From: Planctomycetota bacterium
GTDB taxonomy: Bacteria; Planctomycetota; Phycisphaerae; WQYP01
Length of the DNA: 7,526 nt
Reading direction: 5' to 3'
Assembly (NCBI GenBank): GCA_021785155.1
Contig: JAJYGE010000273.1
Coordinates: 1-7,526 of the forward strand
A program made the position numbers and the translations under genes. Within the stretch, counting starts at the first letter, position 1, and each line of letters begins with the position of its first letter. This document shows positions 1-6,761 of this stretch, piece after piece. The notes below the pieces were generated by a model that did no database searches, was not told the DNA's origin, and saw only the letters and a program-made list of their open reading frames with translations.

Positions 1-978
1 AATGATTCCCACCAGATGCAATACCGGCAGATCATGCATGAAAATAGGCATGCACCGCGCGATAAGATACACACCGGCAGTGACCATGGTGGCGGCGTGA
101 ATTAACGCGGAAACCGGCGTGGGGCCTTCCATGGCATCAGGCAACCACACATGCAGCGGAAACTGTGCTGATTTGGCAAAAGCTCCAAACATCAGCAACA
201 GCGGAATCCAGAACATCATGGACTCATGCGCCGAACGGAAGCTGGCACTTTGCAGCGGGCCATAGAACACATTGGCGAAATTCAACGAATGGAATGTCAG
301 ATAGATCATGAATATGGCGATGGCAAAACAGGTATCGCCAATACGGTTGACGATAAACGCTTTGGTGGCCGCATCGCGCGCGGAACGTTTGGGATAGTAA
401 TAACCCACCAGCAGATAACTGGCCAGGCCCACGCCTTCCCACCCCAGGTACACCAGCAGAAAATTATTCGCCAGCACCAGAATCGTCATGGCGGTAACAA
501 ACATGCTTAAATAGGCGAAGAAACGGAAATAACCGTAATCCCCTTCCATGTAGCCGCTGGAATAGATAAAAATCAACAGAGATATGCCGGTGACAAATGA
601 AACAAACAGCACCGACAACGGATCAAGATAAACGCCGAAAGGAATGTTGAAACCACCCGCGCTGAACCAGGTGGTAAATTTCATTTGCAGAAATTCAGGG
701 TTAAGCGCACCAATCTGATTGGCCTGAGCCGTTGTAATGTGGAACAAGGCCGCTTTAATACCATTGAATTGGCCGACATCAAAAATCAATAACAGCAGAA
801 GGGCCAGAAAAAACGAACAGGCGATCCCGATGATGGCGGGAACATGTGCACGACCTTTTAGAACCTTGCCTCCAAACACCGCGATGATGACCATCGCCGC
901 CAGTGGAAATAAAGGAATCAAGCCGGCAAACATTTCAGCCTGCTGGTCAAGGGTTAGCTGGTGAATTAATTGGAACAC
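1..978 (-). CDS. nuoL: NADH-quinone oxidoreductase subunit L (NuoL), N-terminal part, cut by the window edge
   Basis: This is an antiporter-like, proton-pumping subunit in the distal membrane arm of respiratory complex I. Only 326 codons lie in the window, against about 600 in the full family, and the reading frame is open to base 1. The protein begins with hydrophobic helices (about residues 18-36 and 47-66). It contains the family motifs YLGWEGVGLASYLL, with the conserved glutamate at residue 181, and AKSAQFPLHVWLPDAMEGP, with the pump lysine at 269. The LIHAATMVTAGVYLIAR motif follows, with its histidine at 294. The 25-residue spacing between Lys and His matches E. coli K229 and H254. I chose the GTG at 978 because GGAG stands 6 bases before it. 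An in-frame ATG at 933 (MFAGLIPLFPL) is the alternative and would remove 15 residues. An in-frame TAA lies further upstream. The gene follows nuoK by 75 bases. Identification is certain; the exact start is not. Confidence 0.97.
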   Translation of the reverse strand, partial: MFQLIHQLTLDQQAEMFAGLIPLFPLAAMVIIAVFGGKVLKGRAHVPAIIGIACSFFLALLLLLIFDVGQFNGIKAALFHITTAQANQIGALNPEFLQMKFTTWFSAGGFNIPFGVYLDPLSVLFVSFVTGISLLIFIYSSGYMEGDYGYFRFFAYLSMFVTAMTILVLANNFLLVYLGWEGVGLASYLLVGYYYPKRSARDAATKAFIVNRIGDTCFAIAIFMIYLTFHSLNFANVFYGPLQSASFRSAHESMMFWIPLLLMFGAFAKSAQFPLHVWLPDAMEGPTPVSALIHAATMVTAGVYLIARCMPIFMHDLPVLHLVGII

Positions 979-984
979 TTCAAA

Positions 985-988
985 CTCC
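985..988 (-). promoter_or_regulatory. Ribosome binding site favouring the GTG start of nuoL
   Basis: GGAG on the minus strand is separated by 6 bases from the GTG at 978. The downstream ATG at 933 has only a weak AGG before it. This decides the start chosen for nuoL, but the assignment rests on spacing alone. Confidence 0.5.
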
Positions 989-1007
989 GGAATATCCCTC
1001 AAATTCA

Positions 1008-1033
1008 GGAACCACGGTTAAACAACCGGTTCC
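1008..1033 (-). repeat. Inverted repeat (RNA hairpin) between nuoK and nuoL
   Basis: On the minus-strand transcript the arms GGAACC and GGTTCC (6 pairs) enclose a second stem, GGTT with AACC, around a GTTT loop. A two-base GT bulge sits on the 3' side. The whole hairpin has ten pairs in 26 bases. It lies 29 bases upstream of the proposed nuoL start and is not followed by a T run, so it is not a classical terminator. An mRNA stability, processing or translation-tuning role is possible but unproven. Confidence 0.5.
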
Positions 1034-1053
1034 CGGGAAAATACAAAGGCGTC

Positions 1054-1389
1054 CTACCCCTGCATATCGGACCAGGCATCCACATTGAGCGTCTGTCGCT
1101 GGCGGAACAACATAACCACCAAGCCCAGAGCCAAGGATGCTTCCGCTGCCGCCACGGTCAATAGGAAAATAACAAACGATTGCCCATCGGCATTATGGTA
1201 ATAACGGCTGAAGGCGATGAGATTAATGGCCACGCCCTGAAACATGATTTCCGTGGAAAGGAAAATCATGATCATGTTGCGGCGTGCCATAAATCCGACC
1301 AGTCCAATGGCGAACAGCACCGCGCCCAACGCGAGATACCGCACCAGCACCGGATCGGAGAAAGAACTTGTTGCGTGTGTCATCATCAT
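1054..1389 (-). CDS. nuoK: NADH-quinone oxidoreductase subunit K (NuoK)
   Basis: This is a small membrane subunit of complex I (homologous to MrpC and mitochondrial ND4L) that carries part of the proton path. The 111 residues form three helices, at about 15-34, 39-60 and 72-95. Two buried glutamates needed for proton translocation are present at positions 47 (FLSTEIMFQGVAINLIAF) and 83 (LTVAAAEASLALGLVVMLF). Their 36-residue spacing equals that of E. coli E36 and E72. The N-terminus has about ten more residues than the shortest family members. The start is a run of three ATG codons (1389, 1386, 1383), so the initiating one is uncertain; GGTGAT lies shortly before the first. The stop of nuoJ is only 14 bases upstream, so the two are cotranscribed and probably translationally coupled. 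Nothing looks damaged. Confidence 0.96.
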   Translation of the reverse strand: MMMTHATSSFSDPVLVRYLALGAVLFAIGLVGFMARRNMIMIFLSTEIMFQGVAINLIAFSRYYHNADGQSFVIFLLTVAAAEASLALGLVVMLFRQRQTLNVDAWSDMQG

Positions 1390-1403
1390 GTTTTATCACC
1401 GCG

Positions 1404-2153
1404 TTATTCCGCCGGCATTTCTCCCAAACCAAGCATGTGGGTATGCGGAGCATTCTTGCGGGCAATCACCACAGCACCAACCAGCGAGATGGTCATTAAA
1501 ACACCGGCCAATTCCAAGGGAAGCGTATATCGCGAATACAGATTTTTACCCAGGGCCGCCAAGCCGCCCCAATGGGCCGCATGCGCCGTTACACCCGATG
1601 CGCTGGCCGCGATAAATCCGTGCGGCGCGTGCGTAAAAAGCGTTTCCAGCACCGTGCCGAGAAGTAAAAAGCTTACCAGTACCGCAATAAGCGGATCGGC
1701 ACTGATGCGGTCGTAATCTACTGCCGCCGCCGCCACGCCCGAAGGGCTGGCCAACATAATCACAAATACGTACGTCACCAGAATGGCGCCAGCATAGATA
1801 ATGATCAGGACAACAGCGATAAATTCCGCCATCAGCAACACAAACAAGCCGGCGATAGCCAGTGTCATAAGCACAAAATACAGTGCGGAGTAAAGAGGCT
1901 TAGGATGGCATACCACGCCCACGGCTGAGGCAAGCGTAATAAGGGCAAAGGCGTAAAAAAATATCCCGGGGCCGGCCGCGTGCTGCGCGGGAAATTGAAT
2001 GCTGGCCCAATGTGTGAGATAGCTCAAGCCTGATGCCAAAGCCAGAACACCAATCAGCGCGCCAAGCTTTACCAGCCAGGCCTGCCCACGGGGCATCATT
2101 AAATACAAAGCAATCGCACCGCACGCGGTTGCAATAATCAGCGGGTAATCCAT
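1404..2153 (-). CDS. nuoJ: NADH-quinone oxidoreductase subunit J (NuoJ), N-terminally extended
   Basis: This is the membrane subunit of complex I (ND6 family) whose helix 3 takes part in coupling quinone chemistry to proton pumping. The 249-residue protein contains the family core at about 63-135: HPKPLYSALYFVLMTLAIAG, LMAEFIAVVLIIIYAGAI and TYVFVIMLASP. It ends with the typical last helix, LPLELAGVLMTISLVGAVVI (211-230). E. coli NuoJ has 184 residues. Here two extra hydrophobic segments (about 4-20 and 29-47) precede the usual first helix, and a longer loop (about 172-208) precedes the last one. I chose the ATG at 2153, with a weak GAG before it. The frame stays open to a TTG at 2267, but the added 38 residues are Arg/Trp/Cys-rich and look non-coding. 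No nuoI precedes it; a candidate promoter lies about 140 bases upstream. Confidence 0.93.
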   Translation of the reverse strand: MDYPLIIATACGAIALYLMMPRGQAWLVKLGALIGVLALASGLSYLTHWASIQFPAQHAAGPGIFFYAFALITLASAVGVVCHPKPLYSALYFVLMTLAIAGLFVLLMAEFIAVVLIIIYAGAILVTYVFVIMLASPSGVAAAAVDYDRISADPLIAVLVSFLLLGTVLETLFTHAPHGFIAASASGVTAHAAHWGGLAALGKNLYSRYTLPLELAGVLMTISLVGAVVIARKNAPHTHMLGLGEMPAE

Positions 2154-2293
2154 ATTTCTCAACCCGATGTAATCAACATCACCAAAACACCGCCCATGTT
2201 GCCAAGCCCAGCGCCCGGCTTTCCATGGCTTGCCGCGGTACGTCCCGGCGGCTCGGCACGAAAACAAGCTCCGCGCCGTCCGCGAAGCACAGA

Positions 2294-2321
2294 ATTATGG
2301 CGCTGTAAGCTGGAATTGCAA
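2294..2321 (-). promoter_or_regulatory. Candidate sigma70-type promoter for nuoJKL
   Basis: On the minus strand TTGCAA (-35, 4 of 6 consensus bases, at 2316-2321) is followed after 16 bases by CATAAT (-10, 5 of 6 consensus bases, at 2294-2299). Transcription would begin near 2287 and leave a leader of about 130 bases before nuoJ. The position, between two functionally unrelated blocks, supports a separate start for the complex I genes. It was found by eye in a 366-base gap, so chance is possible. Confidence 0.45.
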
Positions 2322-2344
2322 GTTATCCGACACGGGAAAACACA

Positions 2345-2359
2345 AAAATCCCCGATTTT
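2345..2359 (-). terminator. Weak terminator-like hairpin after the DUF4340 gene
   Basis: On the minus strand AAAATC and GATTTT pair around a GGG loop, and the sequence continues TGTGTTTT. The stem is short and AT-rich, so it would be a poor intrinsic terminator. It lies 160 bases past the DUF4340 stop and just before the candidate nuoJ promoter. That order fits termination followed by a new start, but the evidence is thin. Confidence 0.2.
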
Positions 2360-2519
2360 CCATCAGACAGGCTGAAAATAAGTTCCCCACATCCACATTT
2401 TCGACATTCCTGGCGCCGTTTTTCAGATTATGGATTGGCCGCCACATTTGGCAGCCATCCCGACTCAAGCTCTCGATCGACAAAATGGCCCGGGACCACA
2501 TTCCCATGTGCCGCAGCTC

Positions 2520-4478
2520 TTATTTTGGTGCTTTCAGCAGCGCTTGAATCGCCGCAACCAAACCGGTTTTCGGCTGGAAGCTCCATACCGGATTGGTTAC
2601 CACATGACCCGCTTGAACAAGTTCGGCACGCCATTGCGTTTTAGCGGCTTGCGAAGTTGCGGGCTTTGCTTTTGCACCAACTGCGACCTTACCGGGCATC
2701 GTGATATTCCAAAGGGTCAGCACATCATGTTGCGAAACATATTGGATTTTTACCGGTGTTCCCGGCTTTTTTGCTGCCGTCGCCGAAGTCGAAGTTTTAA
2801 CAGGATGCAGAACTGTGACATCAACAGTTATGGGCGGAACGGAGGAAGCCGAGCGGGCATTGATAAACCATTTTTTCGCCAGCAGCGGCTTCCAGGCTAA
2901 AAGCAGGCTATTGACCAATCCCGCAGGCGCGGGCTTTTTGGAGCTTAGCATCCATTTGCCGTCAACGTTGTTGAGCGGCATGGTATCTCCGGCATGACGG
3001 ATGACCACGCGTTGAACTTTAACGCCGGTAAGATCGGCCACGGTCTTGCTTCGCAGTGCCGTGAGTTGCGGCAGCAATGACTTGACCGCTGCGGGGCCGA
3101 CAAAATAAACACTTGGCCAAAGTGAAATCTTAACGGGTACCAGGCCAGACTTTTGTGCCGTACCAAAAGCAATCCGAATGGGATGAATATGGCCGGCAAG
3201 CGTGATGGTCCAATTAGCTGCGGGGCTGGTCAGCCCCAGTTCCACCAAGTTGGCTTTACTGTCCAAAAAGCTTTTGGCCTGCACAGCGCGCAGGGCCGCC
3301 AATAACTTGGTTACAGCGCCACTGGCGGCGGCTTGTTGCTGCGCGGAGGATGCATTCAATACCCATTTTCCATCTATTTTACGAACTTTAAGCGTGGCGG
3401 GAGTATTACCCGTTACGCCGATGCGGCGCGTGATGGTAATTGTGGAAGCCTTCGCTGCAACATTGGCCGCCACAAGATGATGGTCGCGCAATGCAGTTAC
3501 ATTTTGATCCATCTGCTTAAACGACGCGTCACGCACAATGCATACACCAGGGTTATAACTGCTCTGCGCGTACAGAAATTTGCCGGTTAAATCCGTTTTA
3601 ATTCCAAATTGGATTACCAGCGGAACCGGCGTGGGAAGCTTTTCAGTGGTTGCGGCTTTATTTTTCGCCGCCGCAACTTTCAGTGGATGCGGCGCCTTGA
3701 AATCAACGGTAATGGTTAGAGGACCATTTTTGACACCGGCTCGCGCTGCGGGAATATCAGAAAATCTGTGCGCGGTCAGCAGTTGCAGATTGCTGATCCA
3801 ACTGGTAACGGCAGCCTCGGCGGCGGGCGCCAGAAATGGCTTGGTCAATAGCCAGCCTTTCCCGTGCGGCACCAATTGGATGCTTTGGCCGGCCGATCGC
3901 AGCGTGATGCTGGCGATATTACGGGTGTGAAACGAAGTCAGAGAGCGATTGCGGAATTTACGCACCGGACGATTGAGCCGGGCAAGCCAATCAGCCTTAA
4001 CAACATCAATATAAGGATCATGCTGCCCCGCGAGATGGACATACCATCGCCCGGTGGCATTTTGGGCACCGATATCTAAGGTGAATGTTTTTCCCGATTG
4101 ATTTACAACCGTGAGAACGGCTTTGGGTTTTTCCAAACCAGCATGAGCCAGACTATGTGACCCGCTGGACGTGATTTTGTTGCGGTACCGCCATTTCAAA
4201 TCCGCCAGCGTGCTGGCAAGGTCACCGATCGCATAATCCCGACCGCGTGCCTTGATCGGGTTGACAATAAACCAGTGCGTGCCGACATGCTTGAAAGCCA
4301 GCATCGGGCCGTCGGCGGCCTTATACGAAAAGCTCTGCAGCGAAGCGCCGTGGGGAGAAAACACGTAATTATGTTTCGTCGGATGAGTCGGTGGCTTGGG
4401 CTGTCTGCTCACATAGGCCACAACTGCCACAAGAACAATAAGAACTAAAAGTACGACTATTGTTAATCGCGAATTCAT
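2520..4478 (-). CDS. Membrane-anchored DUF4340 protein with four tandem modules
   Basis: DUF4340 proteins are encoded beside GldG-type ABC transporters; their biochemical role is unknown. This one has 652 residues. A single N-terminal hydrophobic anchor (about 5-23, NSRLTIVVLLVLIVLVAVV) is followed by a long, probably periplasmic, beta-rich part. I see four successive modules of roughly 140 residues, at about 47-180, 188-335, 345-483 and 487-640. Each starts with a strand pair ending in a G-x-W-like step (GTHWFIV, GKGWLLTKP, DGKWVLNAS, DGKWMLSSK). Next comes a helix with repeated Leu, then paired strands, for example KTFTLDIG and HPIRIAFG. The first three modules close with a related linker (KFRNRSL, ALRDHHL, ALRSKTV). 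Ala/Lys/Thr-rich insertions follow HPLK (about 265-284) and HPVK (about 558-574). The start at 4478 is preceded by AGGA at 8 bases; the in-frame ATGs at 4484 and 4517 have no well-spaced site. It lies 65 bases after the GldG-like gene. Confidence 0.85.
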   Translation of the reverse strand: MNSRLTIVVLLVLIVLVAVVAYVSRQPKPPTHPTKHNYVFSPHGASLQSFSYKAADGPMLAFKHVGTHWFIVNPIKARGRDYAIGDLASTLADLKWRYRNKITSSGSHSLAHAGLEKPKAVLTVVNQSGKTFTLDIGAQNATGRWYVHLAGQHDPYIDVVKADWLARLNRPVRKFRNRSLTSFHTRNIASITLRSAGQSIQLVPHGKGWLLTKPFLAPAAEAAVTSWISNLQLLTAHRFSDIPAARAGVKNGPLTITVDFKAPHPLKVAAAKNKAATTEKLPTPVPLVIQFGIKTDLTGKFLYAQSSYNPGVCIVRDASFKQMDQNVTALRDHHLVAANVAAKASTITITRRIGVTGNTPATLKVRKIDGKWVLNASSAQQQAAASGAVTKLLAALRAVQAKSFLDSKANLVELGLTSPAANWTITLAGHIHPIRIAFGTAQKSGLVPVKISLWPSVYFVGPAAVKSLLPQLTALRSKTVADLTGVKVQRVVIRHAGDTMPLNNVDGKWMLSSKKPAPAGLVNSLLLAWKPLLAKKWFINARSASSVPPITVDVTVLHPVKTSTSATAAKKPGTPVKIQYVSQHDVLTLWNITMPGKVAVGAKAKPATSQAAKTQWRAELVQAGHVVTNPVWSFQPKTGLVAAIQALLKAPK

Positions 4479-4486
4479 CGGCATAA

Positions 4487-4490
4487 TCCT
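4487..4490 (-). promoter_or_regulatory. Ribosome binding site deciding the start of the DUF4340 gene
   Basis: AGGA, within AAAAAGGA on the minus strand, stands 8 bases before the ATG at 4478. It is only 2 bases before the ATG at 4484, which is too close. This selects MNSRLTIVV as the N-terminus and places the membrane anchor directly at the start of the protein. Confidence 0.6.
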
Positions 4491-4543
4491 TTTTGGATAT
4501 TTATTTTGTAATGTCATGTCCTTTGGCTGTCAGTGCGGCGGAA

Positions 4544-6682
4544 TTATATCCGTCGCCGCGCCACAAACACCATCAACCCAATGGCGATCGCCAAAATCGC
4601 CGGCATGGCAAAACTGCTCAGTCGCACAAATGCCTCTTCCGTGCCGCTCATACGCTTTATACGCAGAGCAACGGTTGCCCGCGGACTCGCGGCAATCAAA
4701 TGCGACTGATGCGCCAACCAATAGATGCTGTTCATGAAGAGTTCCGCATTACCGGGGAAATTGGAAATCATCGTCAGAGAACCATTGGATATTGCGGGGG
4801 TTGCGGCATTAATTAATCCGTCTGTGACAAACATGACATTACCGATGGCAACCACGCGCGTGGATGCGTTTTGTGCCATCACGCCCAGCGGGATTGGCGA
4901 TTTGAGATCCGCAGACGCATTAAACGCGGCATCGGGCGCGGCGGGCTGTGTTTGTCCAAACACATTTGGACTGGCGGAAGTCTGCAAAAATATTTTTGCC
5001 GCCACGCCTTTGGGCTGCGGTGCCATGACGCCAACATACGTCGGAGAAAGAATAAACGAGCCATCCTGCCCCTGCGTTCCCGCGAGCATCGCCGCCAGTG
5101 ATTCAATGGGTTTGCTAATGACAGTATCGGGATAACTGGCAATCTGAATTTGCGGCACATCCAGATGATGCCCGCCCTGCGCCGCTACACGCTGCACAAC
5201 CTGATAGGTACTGCGCAGGCGGATACCGTATCCGGCGAGAATGCTCTTATAGGGTATCTGCCCCTGAGTCATCATCATCAGTTGTGGCGGCATGGCGCTA
5301 AGCAGAAACAGGGCGTTACCGCCCTGCGCCAATTGCTGACTGATTTTCTGCTCCATCATGGAATACACCATGGCCCCCATCTGCGCCATCTGCCCGGAGG
5401 GCGGCAAATCCAGAATAACCCAGATCACGCCCTTACCGATGGCCGGAGGATTTTCACTGGCGGTCGGTGCCTGCGGATTACCCGCGGCCCCCGGCGACCA
5501 TTGATAGACCTTGAAATTATTTTGCCGCAACATTTTTGCAGCCGCGGTAAATGGGCCGCCCGCGGAAATGAGGTTCATGGAATTCACGCTGACAAATACC
5601 ACCTTGGTGCGGTGTTTTTCCGTCATGGCCAATAGCGCCGAATTGACGGCCTGTTCACCCTGAAACGCATACTGCAACTGGCCCTGACCGGGGTTGCCCT
5701 GCGGCACAAATAATTGATCCCGATGCAGAACTTTAACGGTCTTGGGGCCCATGACAATCAGCGAATCCGCATGAAGCTCGCTCAGCACACTTCCTGACTT
5801 CACGGGTTTGAGGCTCGTTAACAGTGCGGTGTATGACGCAAGTTTCGCCGCCTGATCCTTAAATGCCGTGGCATCTTTTTGCAGCAGCTTTTGTACCAGC
5901 GGGCTGAAAGCGGCGATGACATTCTTCTTGCTTAACGCTTCAAATTGCTTTTGTATACTCTCGAGGTTTGAGGCCAGAGAACTCGTTAAAGTGGGCCAAT
6001 CCGGCAACGGATTTTTCCGCGTGGCAGCCACTTTCCGTTGCAACCGGGCTATCAACCGGGGTATGCCGGCACTGTGACTGAAGCTGATTTGCAATGTGGC
6101 GAAATATTGCGACTGATCATTGGTGGCGGCTACATCCGGATTGTTTTCCAAAGCATCAATTTTCTTAGCTTCTGATTCCGAGAATGTAACAAGTTCCGCC
6201 GCCAGAGGTGTAAAGCGATCCACGGCCTTCCGATACGAATCAAACTGCCCGCCGAAGCGTTTGCGAATTTTGCGTTTTAATTCGTTGAGTGTCGCGGGCT
6301 TATACTGCGCAACATGGGAAGAGGCGTTGGCATATTCGCGGATCAGCCGTTGAATTTTTAACCCCTCTGACCGCTCGCCGGGATCAGCATCCAGAGAGGT
6401 TGGAAATTCATTGACCAGATAAAACTTTTTGCCGGTTTTGTTGACCAGCTTGAGCAGATTAAGGGTTTTAGGGGAAAGCGAATAAATGCCGCCCGTGGTA
6501 CAGTCTTTCGAGTAATTAAAACGCACCGAAAGCCAATCCACAAATACCACCACCAGCACCGCGGCAATCACCAGCACCGCGGTATTGGAACCGTATATGG
6601 ACCGGCGTTTGCCCGCATTCCACACCGGCTTAGCCGCTGCGGATGCAGCCGTCGTTTTATCGTTATTTTCTAGTTCGCCCAT
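4544..6682 (-). CDS. GldG-like ABC transporter auxiliary protein
   Basis: Proteins of this family (DUF7088 plus ABC_transp_aux regions) pair with GldF-type permeases; GldG is named for Bacteroidetes gliding, but homologues occur widely with unknown cargo. The 712-residue product has one helix near each end, at about 34-50 (TAVLVIAAVLVVVFVDW) and 690-707 (FAMPAILAIAIGLMVFVA), so most of it should lie outside the membrane. Family marks include the YSLSPKTLNLLK motif (67-78), a stretch around 94-125 (FPTSLDAD, IQRLIREYANASSHV), AFQGEQAVNSALLAM (339-353) and the C-terminal GNVMFVTDGLI (614-624) and GNAELFMNSIYWLA (644-657). Between about 130 and 295 lies a charged, helix-prone region that looks like an insertion. 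The ATG at 6682 was chosen. A TTG six codons earlier lacks a binding site, and the only GGAG is 12 bases before the ATG, so initiation may be weak. It lies 79 bases after the permease gene. Confidence 0.88.
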   Translation of the reverse strand: MGELENNDKTTAASAAAKPVWNAGKRRSIYGSNTAVLVIAAVLVVVFVDWLSVRFNYSKDCTTGGIYSLSPKTLNLLKLVNKTGKKFYLVNEFPTSLDADPGERSEGLKIQRLIREYANASSHVAQYKPATLNELKRKIRKRFGGQFDSYRKAVDRFTPLAAELVTFSESEAKKIDALENNPDVAATNDQSQYFATLQISFSHSAGIPRLIARLQRKVAATRKNPLPDWPTLTSSLASNLESIQKQFEALSKKNVIAAFSPLVQKLLQKDATAFKDQAAKLASYTALLTSLKPVKSGSVLSELHADSLIVMGPKTVKVLHRDQLFVPQGNPGQGQLQYAFQGEQAVNSALLAMTEKHRTKVVFVSVNSMNLISAGGPFTAAAKMLRQNNFKVYQWSPGAAGNPQAPTASENPPAIGKGVIWVILDLPPSGQMAQMGAMVYSMMEQKISQQLAQGGNALFLLSAMPPQLMMMTQGQIPYKSILAGYGIRLRSTYQVVQRVAAQGGHHLDVPQIQIASYPDTVISKPIESLAAMLAGTQGQDGSFILSPTYVGVMAPQPKGVAAKIFLQTSASPNVFGQTQPAAPDAAFNASADLKSPIPLGVMAQNASTRVVAIGNVMFVTDGLINAATPAISNGSLTMISNFPGNAELFMNSIYWLAHQSHLIAASPRATVALRIKRMSGTEEAFVRLSSFAMPAILAIAIGLMVFVARRRI

Positions 6683-6761
6683 GAGAAACCATTTCTCCAA
6701 TCACGCATTGATCTTCATTCATTGGTTTGTTGTTGGTTATTCGCCGGTCATCGCTCGCGGA

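Larger units (their letters stand above)
2154..2519. other. Gap of 366 bases between the DUF4340 gene and nuoJ, no convincing gene
   Basis: This is the only long stretch without a gene in the window. ORFs on both strands here (for example 2295-2507 on minus, 2230-2547 on plus) have low-complexity or unfamiliar products and no good ribosome binding sites, and I recognise no domain. What I see is a candidate promoter for nuoJ (2294-2321), a weak terminator-like hairpin (2345-2359) and a doubtful 26-codon minus-strand ORF (2179-2259, GTG start, GGAG 9 bases before it). No tRNA or known riboswitch fold is evident by eye. Confidence 0.6.

Noticed and set aside
1180..1716. A 178-codon plus-strand ORF opposite nuoJ and nuoK
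   Set aside because: It lies opposite two well-supported genes with conserved residues. Its product has no recognisable domain and a composition typical of an antisense shadow.
2154..2267. Extension of NuoJ to a TTG start at 2267
   Set aside because: The added 38 residues are rich in Arg, Trp, Gly and Cys, do not look like membrane protein, and there is no good binding site at that distance. The ATG at 2153 begins a sensible helix.
2380..2405. Possible DnaA box near the ATCCACATTTTC stretch
   Set aside because: It does not match TTATNCACA well, occurs once, and no origin-linked gene is nearby.
4487..4499. Small inverted repeat ATCC-AAAAA-GGAT covering the ribosome binding site of the DUF4340 gene
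   Set aside because: Only four pairs with mismatches on both outer sides; too weak to claim a translational switch.
5150..5635. A 161-codon plus-strand ORF opposite the GldG-like gene
   Set aside because: Its product is His/Arg-rich without family features, and it lies fully inside the coding region of the minus-strand gene.
6551..6582. Direct repeat of 14 bases with an 18-base period in the GldG-like gene
   Set aside because: It encodes the repeated AVLV pattern of the N-terminal membrane helix, so codon choice in a hydrophobic stretch explains it.
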